NCBI GenBank assembly: GCA_958009055.1
Contig: OY253658.1
Location: 1-64,000, forward strand
Reading direction: 5' to 3'
Length of the DNA: 64,000 nucleotides
Source of the DNA: Choricystis sp. odSpoLacu1
Taxonomy: Eukaryota; Chlorophyta; Trebouxiophyceae
This document shows, one piece after another, positions 42,076 to 52,913 of this stretch. Both the position numbers and the translations under genes were made by a program. How positions within the stretch are numbered: the stretch's first letter is position 1; the number at the start of each line of letters is the position of its first letter. The notes beneath the pieces were generated by a model. The model was not told where the DNA came from, did no database searches, and worked only from the letters and a program-made list of their open reading frames with translations.

Positions 42076-43047
42076 ATGCGACACGTGCACGTGTCGGTAG
42101 ACTTGGACGGCGTCGACGTGGAGGTGAGAGAGAGGGGGTGGATGCGGGCCCCATTTTGCGCCGTCCCCGCTCTCGACCTTGGCGCCTCACCTTTCCACAC
42201 ACCTACACTCACACAGACTCTGCACGCCGCCGCGTTTGCCACCCCCGCCACCGTGCTCGCCTACCACCGCGTCTCCAACGGCTGCCCCTCCCCCGCCGCC
42301 ACAGACTGGGACGCGAGCGGGAGTCGGGTCGTCCAATTCTCGGTACCTATAATCGCCCCCCCCCTCGTCCGCCGCGTTCTCCGCGGCCTCGACAGGATCA
42401 ACGTGGTGGAACACCAACAGTTGACGTGGCGCGCCGCACACGAGGGTGGTGGCTTTGTGGTGGACGGCACACCTGTACTCGACGCTCCCGGAGGCACTGT
42501 GGTGACGACCGCGGCGCGCGTCGTGGCCACGGCCGTGGGCCCCACCTCCACCCGCCTCACCTCCACCATTGCGGTGTCGGCGGGCGGGCCCAAACTGCTG
42601 GCGTCGGCTGTGGAAGCGGCCATGGTGGCTCAGGCTGCGGATGCTGCCGCCGAGTCCGTGGCCGCGTGTGCGTCCGCGGGCGTGGCCGCAGCAAAAGCTC
42701 CGCCACCCCCCCCTCCCCGCGTCGTCGTGGGAGGAGGAGGAGGAGCCAAAGGCGGCGACATAGACGGCGACACCTTTCACGACGCCGCCGAAGCGATGCC
42801 CCTGTCGCGCAGTGATGCAGAGGAAATCCTCTCCGCGCTAGACAGACTTCAGGAGCGTGCGTCTGACCTCACGCGTGACGTACGCGTCGCGCGTGGCATC
42901 GTGTGGGCGGCGTGCCCGCCTGCCGCGCCGACCGTGGCGCGACGAGTGGTGGAGGGTGTGCGCCCGTCGACAGTCGCGTGGTGTGCGGCCGGGGTGGCGG
43001 TTGGTGCAGCTGTGGTGGCGGTTATGGCATGCAGGAGGCGGGCATAG
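42076..43047 (+). CDS. START/SRPBCC-like protein with C-terminal membrane anchor
   Basis: Two exons, 42076-42123 and 42217-43047; 292 residues. After a short N-terminus (MRHVHVSVDLDGVDVE), a domain of about 150 residues has alternating strands (VLAYHRVSNGC, VVQFSVPIIAPPLVRRVLRGL, NVVEHQQLTWR, TSTIAVSAGGPKLLASAVEA) resembling lipid-binding START/PRELI-type folds, though no diagnostic motif confirms it. A Pro/Gly linker and an amphipathic helix lead to a single transmembrane segment at the end (VAWCAAGVAVGAAVVAVMAC) with a basic tail, so it is probably tail-anchored. A lipid-transfer role at a membrane is an inference. It follows HAP2 on the same strand by 141 bp. Confidence 0.65.
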   Translation: MRHVHVSVDLDGVDVEVRERGWMRAPFCAVPALDLGASPFHTPTLTQTLHAAAFATPATVLAYHRVSNGCPSPAATDWDASGSRVVQFSVPIIAPPLVRRVLRGLDRINVVEHQQLTWRAAHEGGGFVVDGTPVLDAPGGTVVTTAARVVATAVGPTSTRLTSTIAVSAGGPKLLASAVEAAMVAQAADAAAESVAACASAGVAAAKAPPPPPPRVVVGGGGGAKGGDIDGDTFHDAAEAMPLSRSDAEEILSALDRLQERASDLTRDVRVARGIVWAACPPAAPTVARRVVEGVRPSTVAWCAAGVAVGAAVVAVMACRRRA

Positions 43048-43361
43048 AGAGGCGGGATCGTCGTTTGTAAAACAAGCTGGTTTACGTTTGTGTTTTCGCA
43101 CCCAAACACGGCGGAGTGGGGGGTGATCGAAAGAGGGTCGGGCGCCTCGACCCGCATTCGCTCCACACCCTCGCGCCCCTTTCCCGCCCCTCCCAATGCT
43201 CCTCTCGCGCGCCCCCACCGCCGCTCGGGCGTGGCCACGCACACACACACCCCGCGCCGCGGCCTACCCCCACCCTCGCCCCGGCGCCCCCCCCCCCGCG
43301 CGCGCGCCGGCACACTGCACCGACCGCGTCCCACCCGTCCACCTCGTCCCCCGCCGCCACC

Positions 43362-44403
43362 ATGCGGGCGCTGCCGCCCACACGCACGCCAGACGACTTG
43401 CTGGTCATTGGACCAGGCGTGCTGGGAGGGCTGGTGGCTGCACGCTGGGCGACAGCCCACCCGACTGCTGCTGTCGTCGGCCAGACAAACTCGACCACCT
43501 CCCACGCCCGCCTGGCCAGCCTCAACATTGTGCCCCGGGTGAATGGAGATGCAGAAGCTGGAGCGACCACCCCGGGCGCCGGCCCCTGGCCCCACGTCCT
43601 GTTTGCGGCACCCCCCTCTGGATCCCCTGACTACGTGGCCTCCATCCGGGCCGCTCTCTCCCTCTGGGACGCCTCCTCCACCGGCGCCTTTGTCTACACC
43701 GGGTCGGCCGCCGTGTTTGCGGAAGATGGGGGGGGGGACTGTGGAGAGAGGAGCCCCCTCGTGGCACGTGGTGCCTCGCCGCGCACCTACGTGCTGCTGG
43801 AGGCGGAGGACGCGGTGCTGGGGGCGGGGGGGTGCGTGCTGAGGTTGGCGGGGCTGTACCACAAGCAGCGGTCAGTTTGGTTGGGAGGAGTTTGTGAGAG
43901 ACAGAGGGAGGAGGCGCACAGGCACCATGGCTCACCACACACTCTTCCCCCTCCTCTGTCCCTTCAGCGGCGCACACACCTTCTTCCTGCGCCAAGAGAC
44001 GGTGGACAGGTGGGGCGGCTACACCGTCAACCTGCTGCACTATGAGGATGCAGCGAGCCTGGCCACCGCGGTGCTGTCCGGGCGCGGGTCGCCCCCCGAC
44101 CCGCACGCCGGGTGGCGGGGGCGCGCGTTCATCGGGGCAGACGGGTGCCCCATCACCTTTCAAGACATGTGCGATGCCGCTGTGGATGCCGGCATCTATG
44201 GCGATGCTCAACGCGTCAGCTTCACTGGCGCGCCGCGTAGCGACGGCGGCGGGCGCGGCAAGCGGCTCGACGCGACGGCCACGCGGGCCGCCCTGGACTG
44301 GGCCCCCGCGCACGGCTCCTTCTCGTCGTTTGTGACGGCGGGAGGGCGGGACGCGTACTTGGATGATGACCGGCTGGGGGCGGGGGGGGCGCCCCACAAG
44401 TAG
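43362..44403 (+). CDS. NAD(P)-binding Rossmann-fold, epimerase-like protein
   Basis: Two exons, 43362-43870 and 43968-44403, joined in phase 2; donor is GTCAGT; 314 residues. The N-terminal DDLLVIGPGVLGGLVAARWA is a Rossmann nucleotide-binding fold (GxGxxG). FVYTGSAAVFAEDGG resembles the active-site strand of extended short-chain dehydrogenases, and YTVNLLHYEDAASLATAVL resembles the C-terminal substrate-domain helix found in NAD-dependent epimerases and plant homologues of unknown substrate. The classical YxxxK catalytic pair is not evident, so its activity is uncertain. No clear targeting peptide. Confidence 0.75.
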
Positions 44404-44499
44404 AAGGGAGAGAGAGAGAGGAGGTTGCAAACTGTTTCACGCGACCCCCACATTTCCTCCCTTTCTCCGCGCTCCCCCTCTCCCTCCCCTCCCAAAACT

Positions 44500-45288
44500 A
44501 TGCGCATCACCATCGCCCAGCCGCGCCCTGCGCTCGCCCTGCCGTCGACCACGCGTGCTGGTCGGCCGGTCGCGCCCGCCGCCGCGAGCGCCGCGCTCCT
44601 GCCGACGCGCACGACGGCGGCCGGTCTGCACACTCTGTCGGGCGGTCGCGCCCGCGTGGCGCGCCGGTCGACGGTGGTGGCGCGTGCCGAGATCAGCTAC
44701 ATCATGGTGGGTTGGTGGAATGCGCGTGCGCGGGGGAGAAATGGGGCGATTGAGGAAAAAGACGAGCCGTCTCAACGTCCTGAGGGGGGGCGGCGTGGCC
44801 ACAGCATCCACCTCCTCCACTCCCACACTCCCCACACTCCACACCACTCACCAAAGATCAAACCCGACGGCGTCCAGCGCGGCCTCGTGGGCGACATCAT
44901 CTCCCGCTTTGAGCGCAAGGGGTTCCAACTGACCGCCATGAAACTGTTCACCCCGCCCCGCTCCCTGGCTGAAGAACACTACAAAGATCTGTCCTCCAAA
45001 CCCTTCTTCAAGGATCTGGTGGATTACATCGTGTCCGGCCCCGTCGTCGCCATGGTGTGGCAGGGCGACGGCGTCGTTTTGTCTGCCCGCAAACTCATTG
45101 GTGCCACCAACCCCCTGGCCGCCGAACCCGGCACCATTCGGGGCGACTTCGCGGTGGCCACCGGCCGCAACGTGGTGCACGGGTCCGACTCCCCCGACAA
45201 CGGGGAGCGTGAAGCCAAGCTGTGGTTTGGTGGCGACGGCGACCGCGCCGTGTGGACGCGCGCGGTGGAGCCGTGGCTGGTGGAGTGA
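44500..45288 (+). CDS. Nucleoside diphosphate kinase, plastid type
   Basis: Two exons, 44500-44706 and 44857-45288; 212 residues. The first 60-odd residues form a plastid transit-like leader (Ser/Thr/Arg-rich, ending in [15 protein letters not shown]). The NDK domain follows: [60 protein letters not shown] and RNVVHGSDS with the phosphorylated histidine near residue 177. The enzyme moves gamma-phosphate between nucleoside di- and triphosphates. Length, leader and motifs match plant NDPK2-type plastid proteins. The intron sits just before the IKPDG motif. Confidence 0.95.
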   Translation: MRITIAQPRPALALPSTTRAGRPVAPAAASAALLPTRTTAAGLHTLSGGRARVARRSTVVARAEISYIMVGWWNARARGRNGAIEEKDEPSQRPEGGRRGHSIHLLHSHTPHTPHHSPKIKPDGVQRGLVGDIISRFERKGFQLTAMKLFTPPRSLAEEHYKDLSSKPFFKDLVDYIVSGPVVAMVWQGDGVVLSARKLIGATNPLAAEPGTIRGDFAVATGRNVVHGSDSPDNGEREAKLWFGGDGDRAVWTRAVEPWLVE

Positions 45289-45576
45289 AGAGAAGGATGT
45301 TTGTTGAGTGGATGGCTTGCAAAAGAAGCCTCGTGACATTCTCTCCTGTGGATCGTGTGTGGAGAGTGGGGGCAGGTGCTGGTCGTGGAAGGAGTGCAAA
45401 AACAGAAACCCAAAACAACTGCTCTCACAACTCCTTTTTTTCTTCCAAGCCAAGCTCCTCTCTGACAACGCGCCACACACAGCCCGTGTGTGTGTGCGTC
45501 TCGGCGGGCGTGGAGCGCGCGGCCGCCCCGCGTGAGTTTTGACAAGCCGTCATTCCCCCTCCCCCCCCCCCCCCAA

Positions 45577-48211
45577 ATGCGTCCCCTCCCCACCCTCCGC
45601 TCCCACCTGCCACTGGCACTGGACGCGTCGACATCCACTAGCGCTGCCTGCGTGAGGCGTCGCCGTGGTTTGCGGCTGCCCCGTCCGCCAGCCGCACCAG
45701 CCGTCGCGCCTGAGCGGCGTGTCGTCGCAGCAGCCGCCTACGGCCGCCTCGGCCTGGACGACGACGACGATGGGCTGGGTGAGTGGAGAGAGAGAGTGGT
45801 GGTGCGGTGGTGGAGTTCAAAGGAGGAGGAGGCAGGAGGAAGGCACGGCCAGGGGAAATGCGCATGCCCGGCCGCCGTCAAAACCTGTCCCCTCTCTCGA
45901 CGCCCCTCCCCACCACCACCACTCCCCACACACAGACCCCATCACCGGCGCCCCCTCCCGCGGCCGCCGCGGCCGCGCCGGCCGCCCCACCGCCTCCCAA
46001 CTGGACGACGACGACGATGGCTTTGATTCCGACATCGAGGGCGTCATCGACGAAACCGTCGACCTGGCCGTCGCCCTCCCCTCCCCCGACGACGACGACG
46101 ACGTCGTCGGCTTTTTAGCGACTGGTCTGCCTGTCGAAGACGACGACGACGTGGTGGGCCTGCTGGACGCGGCCGCCGCGCCGGGCGGCCGCGGCCGCCG
46201 CCGCAAAGCGTCAGCCGTGGACGACGACGATGCCCTCCTCCCCGCCGACATCGTGGGCCTGCCCGATGACGAGCTGCTGCTGGCGGACGCGGGGTCCGCG
46301 GCGGCAGCTGCGCTGGATGCGGCGGATGACGAGGAGGAAGATGTTGTGTTCCCAGACCCCCCGCACCGCGCTGAGACAGTCGGCGACCTGCTGGCCAGGG
46401 CCGGCATTGCTGGTGGCTTTGACTCGGGCGACGCGGCCAGCATCACCGTCACCGGCATCGACGACGACGTCGACCACGTGGCCCGGGGCGACTTGTTTGT
46501 GTGCAGCCTGGCGGCCGGCGACGCGCGCGACGCCGCGCTGGCGGCCGCCGCGGCCGCGGGCGCCGCCGCCGCCCTGGTGCTGGATGATGGCAGCGACACA
46601 TCCACCCTCCCTCTGCCCTGTGCCCGCGCTGTCGACCCCGCGCGCGCGGGCGGGGCTGCCGCGCGCGCGTTTTACGACGACTCCACCTCCCGCATGTCCA
46701 TCGCCCTCTTTGTCGGTGGCCCCGGCAAAACCACCGCCTCCTGGCTCATGCGGGGCGTGCTGGATGAAGCCGAGTATCAGCGAGATCGCACGTCCAACCC
46801 GATCGTGGGCATGATGGGCAGCCTGGAGTACGCAATCTACACGACACGCCTCGACGCGCGTGGCGGCGTGTGGACGCCCGACGAACCCGACCCCACCCGT
46901 GAACGCGACTGCTCCACCGCGTTCCATGCGGCGCCGTATATAGGGAAATACCCACTGCCTGCTGCCATGACGACGGGTGTGAGACTGCAACGTGTCGCGG
47001 CCGGCATGGCCGACCGCGGCGCCGCGTCGGCTGTTGTGGAACTGTCCGCCTCTGCCGTCTCAGCCGGCGCGGCCGACGGCCTGGCCGTCGATGTCGCCGT
47101 CTACATGGGCGCCCCCGTCCTGGAGGACGGCAACCCTGATGAGGAGGGGCTGGCGGCGATTGTGTCCCTGTTTGAACGCCTGGACGACCCCGACGCGCAG
47201 CGCGCCGTCGTCAACGCGGACGACCCTGCCCACGTCGCCATCCTGACCGCCGCCTCCCGCGTGCCCGCCATCACGTACGCCATGTACAACAAGAATGCGG
47301 ACGTGTTCTCTGCGAAGGCCGCGTTTGGGATGTGGGACACCGAGATCCTGGCGCGCACTCCGGTCGGCGCGCTCTCCATCCAAACGCGCCTCATCTGCCG
47401 CCACAATGTGGGGCACGTGCTGGCTGCGGTGTCGGCCGGGCTGGCCGTCGCTCCTGGCGGTGCCGCCCTAGACCTCAAGACCATTGTGCTGGGGGTGGAG
47501 GGCACACCCGAAATCCCGGGCCGCTGCGAAACCATCGACGAAGGCCAAAAGTTTCTCGTCGTCGTCGACGCGGCCGCCACCCCCATCGCCCTGGCCAGGC
47601 TGCTGGACGGCGTGCGTGAGGCGGGAGCCATCCGCATCATCACGGTGCTGGGGTGCAAGGGTGGGCACCAGCGCGCGCTGCGCCCGTTCATCGGGGAGGT
47701 CGCCCACTACAAATCCAACATCGTCATTCTGACCAACGACTCGCCTGGCGATGAAAACCCCGCCGACATCGTCAACGACATTGTGACGGGGTTTCCGGAC
47801 GACCTGCTGGAGGACAACGCGGCCAAAGCGTATCCTCCGGGTTTCCTGCAAGACCCGGGGCGCGTCGACGAAGCCACAGTTGAGTTTCTGTGGCAGGCGG
47901 CCAACGAGTGGGGGCGCCACGTGTGTGAGGACCGGTGGATGGCCATCCGGTGGGCCATCGGCACCGCCCAAGACGGAGATGCTGTCGTGATCGCGGGCAA
48001 GGGGGCGGAAGACTACCAGCTGTACGCGCACCGCGCGTCGGGGGCGCCGTTCCGCGGCTGGTTTGACGACCGGGTGGAGGCGCGCAACGCGTTGGCGCGC
48101 GTGGTGGACTTGAGGACGGTGGACCCCAAAAAGATGGACCGCAGCGAGCTGCCGTGGGAGCAGCCCGAGGAGCGGGACTCGAGGGCGGTCAACGCGGTGG
48201 ATGCGTGGTGA
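45577..48211 (+). CDS. MurE-like Mur ligase protein, chloroplast type, with Asp-rich N-terminus
   Basis: Two exons, 45577-45778 and 45936-48211; 825 residues. A plastid transit-like leader is followed by an unusual Asp-rich region of about 170 residues (DDDDDGL, DDDDVVGFL, DDDDVVGLLD). The MurE fold begins near residue 200 (AETVGDLLARAGI), with GDLFVCSL, MSIALFVGGPGKTTASWLMR as the ATP-binding loop (about residue 325), GMMGSLEYAIYTTR, RAVVNADDPA and ITVLGCKGGHQRALRP. In plants the chloroplast MurE homologue is a subunit of the plastid RNA polymerase complex (PAP11) and is needed for chloroplast development; in peptidoglycan-bearing plastids it can be a true ligase. The P loop here (GGPGKTT) departs from the usual GTNGKTT. 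Confidence 0.88.
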
Positions 48212-48292
48212 CGAGTGTGTGTGTGTGTGAAATGAAAAACCAAACGACGGCGCGTTTTTTGTTGTCCCAATTTCTCGCTCTCTCTTGGCGCA

Positions 48293-48818
48293 ATGGCAGA
48301 CCTGTCCGACACCGTCGACTGGCCGCAGCCCCTGCCGGTGCGTGTGTGCGTGTGTGCGTTGGACACGGGAGGGCGGGAGCGAGCTAGAGTGAAAACCGCC
48401 CCGCGCAATGCCGCGACGACGCCACCGTCTCTCTCTCAACCCATCCTCCTTTCCACAGACCGGCAGCACACCCCCGGACCCCACCGCCTTGCTGGGCGTC
48501 CGCACAGATGCCGACCTAGTCTCTGCCCTGCGCCCCGTCACCGGGCGCGACCCAGGCGAACCCGTGTTTGTGCTGTTTGGCAGCGAGTGGTGCGCGCACT
48601 GCCATGCCGCGCTGGGCACACTGGAGGCCGCCCGCCCAGTCGCGTCCTCAGCCGCCCGCTTTATCGCCGCCCTGGTGGACGGCATGGGCCCCGCCGCCGA
48701 CGCTGTCAAGTTCACGCCGTCGTTGGTGGTGTATCGGCGAGGCAAGCGGGTGGATGTTGTGGTGGGGGCGGATGAAGAGAGGCTGCGCGACAGGGTGTGG
48801 CTGCACACGGGGAGGTGA
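48293..48818 (+). CDS. Thioredoxin-like protein (WCAHC)
   Basis: Two exons, 48293-48337 (15 codons) and 48459-48818; 134 residues. The first exon encodes MADLSDTVDWPQPLP, and the second contains the thioredoxin fold with PVFVLFGSEWCAHCHAALGTLE, so the redox pair is CAHC rather than CGPC, and a cis-Pro segment VKFTPSLVVYRRGKRVDVVVGADEE. Such short single-domain proteins act as disulfide reductants or oxidoreductases. No signal peptide is visible, so it is probably cytosolic. It resembles thioredoxin-domain proteins related to the TXNDC/thioredoxin-like 4 group, without firm assignment. The Nudix gene converges on it from downstream. Confidence 0.82.
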
Positions 48819-48887
48819 TTAGGTAGAGGAGGTAGAGAGATCAGTCTAGTGAAATGTAAAAAACAGTGCGTCTTTCCTTTCCTCTTT

Positions 48888-49904
48888 CTATAGGCGGCTC
48901 CACACTCCATCCCCCGAGACCCACGCGCGCATCAGCCCGGTGGCCACTGCCCCCGCGGGCGGCGCCCGAAAGGTGGCGGCGTCACTGCCCGCTAAAGCTG
49001 CCGCGACATCGCTGCGTGTCACCCAGCGTGCGTCGGCCAGTTCGTCGTGGTTGACGGCGTCTAGACTGGTCGACGTCGCGACGGCCGCACACCCGACCAT
49101 CAGCTCGCACCCGCCCGCCCGCCCGATCGGCCACGCCTGGCTGGCCACCAGCTTGACGCTGGCCCTGTCGACGACGATGCCTGTTTCCTCGACCACCTCG
49201 CGAACGACGGCGGCTTCCACGGGTTCGCCGGCTTCCACAAAACCAGACACACAGGTGAGGAAGGGGAGGGCTGCTGCCTCCTGCCCTCTCGCACGTGGCC
49301 GCACCAACAGCGCGGCCCCGTTATCTGGACTGGCAACCAGTGCGATGGCCACCGGGTCCACGCGCGGGTAGGCGCGGTGATTGGATGGGCAGGCGCGGCG
49401 CGTGCCGGCGTGGGTGGGGGTGGTTGGTTCGCCGCACGCCGCGCAGAAAGGAGTCGCCGCGTGCCAAGAAGCTAGTGCCGCCGCTGCGCCCGCCACCGCC
49501 AGGTCGGACGGCGGCAGCGTTCTCAACACGGAGCGCAGGGGGGTCAGGGTGGCGCCCAGTGCAGCCAGGAAGGCGGTTGACGCGTCGCTGTCCGTCAGCG
49601 CGAGGCCGTAGCATGGCACACCGTCCTGCCGCCGCCGCCCCAGCCACATAAACGGCCAGGCAGTGCTGATGCCTGCAGCGATGCATGTGTCGTCGCCGCC
49701 CACGGTGACGCCGGCGGCGGCCAAGGCGGGGCCAGTCACCCAGGCGGCAGCGCCGTCGGGGGCGACCACGACTGAGCGTGGTGCCACGACCAGGGCCACG
49801 CCATTGCCGGAGGGCGCTAGGGACGCAGACACAGAGCCTGGGGCCACGTCGTCCGGAGCGGTGGCGCGGTCCAGGTGGGCGCCGTCGTCGAAAAAGAGGG
49901 CCAT
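48888..49904 (-). CDS. NADH pyrophosphatase (Nudix, NudC/NUDT12-like)
   Basis: Single exon, 338 residues. An N-terminal NADH-pyrophosphatase-type domain is followed by a zinc ribbon with FCAACGEPT and RRACPSNHRAYPRVDPVAI, then the Nudix box GFVEAGEPVEAAVVREVVEETGI (about 221-243). SQAWPIGRAGGCELMVGC matches the family's SQPWPFP segment with changes. These enzymes hydrolyse NADH and remove NAD caps from RNA. The second cysteine pair of the ribbon is reduced to one clear Cys (CPSN). The missing PFP in the SQPWPFP signature may affect nicotinamide-ring specificity. No targeting signal is obvious. Confidence 0.9.
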   Translation of the reverse strand: MALFFDDGAHLDRATAPDDVAPGSVSASLAPSGNGVALVVAPRSVVVAPDGAAAWVTGPALAAAGVTVGGDDTCIAAGISTAWPFMWLGRRRQDGVPCYGLALTDSDASTAFLAALGATLTPLRSVLRTLPPSDLAVAGAAAALASWHAATPFCAACGEPTTPTHAGTRRACPSNHRAYPRVDPVAIALVASPDNGAALLVRPRARGQEAAALPFLTCVSGFVEAGEPVEAAVVREVVEETGIVVDRASVKLVASQAWPIGRAGGCELMVGCAAVATSTSLDAVNHDELADARWVTRSDVAAALAGSDAATFRAPPAGAVATGLMRAWVSGDGVWSRL

Positions 49905-50538
49905 GTCGAGGAAAAGGGGGGTCGGGTGTGTGCGTGTGTGTGCGGCTGTGAAAGCGAGCCGTCCAACAGGATCCCGTCACTCTTTTTCGGAAACAGTTTT
50001 CCTCGCTCGCAGCGCGCGCATTGCCTGCCGCGCCCCCGCTTGTTGTCTCTCGAGTGCTGTCAAGGTGAGGCTGCGGGGGAATCGGGAATGAGCGTGTGGC
50101 GACTCGTCCGCCCCGAACGACCGCGCACACGCCGGGCCCGCGCGTGCCTCCCTGCCACGCCACACGAGCGCCCACTCGCCTTCTGGCGCCGCCCTCCAGC
50201 CTCGTGCCGGGTTGTGTGCTTTGCAATGGGGTGGGAAAAGGCTGCTGCGTGCCCCTCCTCCACTGCCGCCTGCGCCGCGCTTTGACGAGCAGCTGCCGCC
50301 GCATGCGTGGGGACGGCTGGGGAGTGCACTCCCTGCCTTTTCCACCGGCGGTTGGCGACACGGCACGCCTTGTGGTTGCAGATGGATGAGCGTGGGCCTC
50401 GGGATGGGGGAAAGGAAGCGGTCGCAGAGGGGCCGCCAACGGCAGGGAGACGCGCGAAAGAGGGAAAACAACGGCCACGACGCGTCGTTCCAACGTACAA
50501 CCCTCGCGTCCCTCCCCATACAGCCTCCCCTTCCCACC
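49905..50538. other. Divergent intergenic region
   Basis: About 630 bp between the starts of the Nudix gene and the GH5 gene. GC-rich, without a frame that I believe is coding. It probably carries two promoters and 5' leaders. Confidence 0.4.
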
Positions 50539-51941
50539 ATGGCCATCCGCCGCGTCGCGGCCCTGACCCTGGCCGTTGCCGCCCTGCTGGCGGCTCCCGC
50601 CCCCCTGGCCGCGCTGACCACGGCGGACGGCAAGATTGTGGGCGCGGTGAGTGAGAGAGAAGGGAAGGCGGTGGGGTTTTGCGCGCGCGCGTTGGTTTCA
50701 TCAACACTCACCCTCTCCCCACCCCCACCCCACAACTCCTCCAGCCCTTCCTCAAAGGCTTATGCTGGTTTGGATTCAATAACGACTACAAAATGTTATC
50801 CGACCTGTACACGGGCAACGACTCCCAAACGCGCGACTTCAAGACGGTCGTCTGGCGCATCAAAGCCCTGGGATTCAACGCCATCCGCGTCGCCTTCAAC
50901 TTTGACACGCTGGACAAGCCGACCGGGGACAAGCCGTACAGGATGGCTTGTCGGGACGCAGGCGCTGCGAATTTGTATGGCTCCGTCTCCCCCCCGGGCG
51001 GCGCCCCCCGCTCCGGCCTCCCCCCCCCCCCCGCCGTCAACGGCGTCTGCAACGACGGCATCCCCGACGACTCCGTCTACCGCCGTTTCCTGTGGGCGGT
51101 CGACTACATCGCCTCCCAAGACATGTACGTGCTGGTGGACTGGCACAACAGCGGCAAAGCCAACAACGTGGGCGACGCCGGCTTTGTCTCCCCCGACGAC
51201 TTCATCAACCGGTGGGACAGGCTCATCAAAGACTTAAAGGCCCAACCCCACGTCCCCGGCAAACTGATGATCGACATCATGAACGAGCCCGACGCCTACA
51301 ACCTGCGGTGGGAACCGTCTGCCGGCCGCCCGGGAATGACCGACCTGTACCTCCGCATGATGGACCGTGTCGCCCCCGACTGCACCGACTGCTTGTTCTT
51401 TGTGGAGGGGACGGGCCAGTCCAACGCGCGCGCCAACTGGGGGGATGGATTCATCACGGATGAAGACGTGATCCGTGAGAATGGCAAGATTTCGTCCGCC
51501 AAACCTTTCTTTGAAGTCCTGGTCACCAAGCCCTACGTCTCCCAAGTCGTCCTCTCCCCCCACCTCTACTGCCCCTCGTCGTCTAAAGCTGTCGATGGCT
51601 ACGCGGGCGCCGACCTGTTTGGCCGGCTGGACGGGTCGTTTGGCGACAAAGTCTCCGGCCGCGGCTACTGCAACCGCGCAGGCGTGTGCCACAAGTTTGC
51701 CCTCGTCGTCGGCGAAACCTCCAACAACTTTTACTCGGGCGGCCCCGCCGAGCGCCAGTGCTGGAACTCGATCTCAGAGTACGTCAACCGGGGGGCTGCC
51801 AACGGGACGGGCCCCTTCTTCGGGTGGTTCTACTGGGGCTGGAACTCCAACTCGGCGGACACGGGCGGGTTGGTGTCCTCCACCAACCCGCGCGACGTGG
51901 ACTGGTCCAAGATTGAGTCGCTGCGCCAGATCGGGCTGTGA
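50539..51941 (+). CDS. Secreted GH5-family glycoside hydrolase (cellulase-like)
   Basis: Two exons, 50539-50646 and 50745-51941; 434 residues. The first exon is a signal peptide (MAIRRVAALTLAVAALLAAPAPLAA). The GH5 TIM barrel shows LKGLCWFGFNND, VWRIKALGFNAIRVAFNFD, MYVLVDWHNSG, MIDIMNEPDAY with the acid/base Glu near residue 217, VVLSPHLYCPSS and ALVVGETSNNF with the nucleophile Glu near residue 359, then FFGWFYWGWNSNS. It probably cleaves beta-1,4-glucans or related hemicelluloses outside the cell or in the wall. A short Pro-rich loop (about 115-130) interrupts the first half. Start at CCACCATGG. Confidence 0.93.
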
Positions 51942-52913
51942 GGAGAGGAGGAACAAGGGGGCTGGTTGGTTTTTGCCCCCCCCACACTTTTTTCTACCGT
52001 ATTTCCTTTTCTATAAATCGCACCTACAACGCTGACCACGCTGGAGCATGCACGGGGCGGGGGCTGCGCTTCCCACCCCCCTGGCAGAGGGAGAGAGAGA
52101 GAGAGTGACCCCCACTGTTCATAATTTACGGGGCGGCGCAACACTGCACGTTTGCCGACCCACTTTTCCTTTTTTTTGTTTTCACCCCCGGCGTGTTTGT
52201 GTTGGCGCGTGCAAAAAAAGAAAAAACATTTTACAACCCCTAAAAAAAGTGAGTGTGTGCCAGCGCGGACGAGCAGAGAAAAGGCAGGTACCCTGTCGCA
52301 GGCAGAAGGCCAGGAGTCAGACTGGTCGACCGCTGGACGCGCGCTGTGCGCCTCGCCTCGCTCACCGTCACTCCTCGACTCGTCTTGTTTTTTGGCGGAT
52401 CCCTCCGCGCCCCCAGATCTTCACCCCAAGGTGCGTCCCTTGTCCCCCGTGTTATGGTGCGTCACTGCGTGTCACAACGCGCGAGCCATCGGGGGCGCGT
52501 GTGCGTGTGTGTGACGGTGACAAGGAGCGCGCCGTGCGATTTCGCGGCTTGCGAACGTCCGTCAGTCTGCCGCTGATGTGGGGCCGCCGCTGTGCTTGCA
52601 GCCCGTCCCGGCCCACGCGCATTGGCACCGCGGGTGGATGGCCTGTCACACGCCCTCCCAGGGGGGGGGGTGATCATCACGGGCCGGGGGGGGGCGGCAC
52701 AAGCGGGAGGCACGATTGCGGCGAGCGCAAAAGTGCGCGCCGTCTCAAGTCAGACTCGGAGACCCCCCTCCGCCTTTCTGTGCCTCCGGCGCCCTGCGCC
52801 CCACTGGCCGGCCTGGGCGCGCGACGGCAACCGCCACCTGATCATCCAGCTCACTCCCCCTCTTTCCCACCCTTCAACCCTTTCCCCAGATCACACACCC
52901 ATACCACACAACC
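51942..52913. other. Gene-free interval before the double-psi barrel gene
   Basis: About 970 bp between two genes on the same strand. Contains A/T-rich patches after the GH5 stop and a G9-type run near 52680. I see no gene or RNA feature that I can support. It should hold the GH5 3' end and the promoter of the next gene. Confidence 0.4.
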
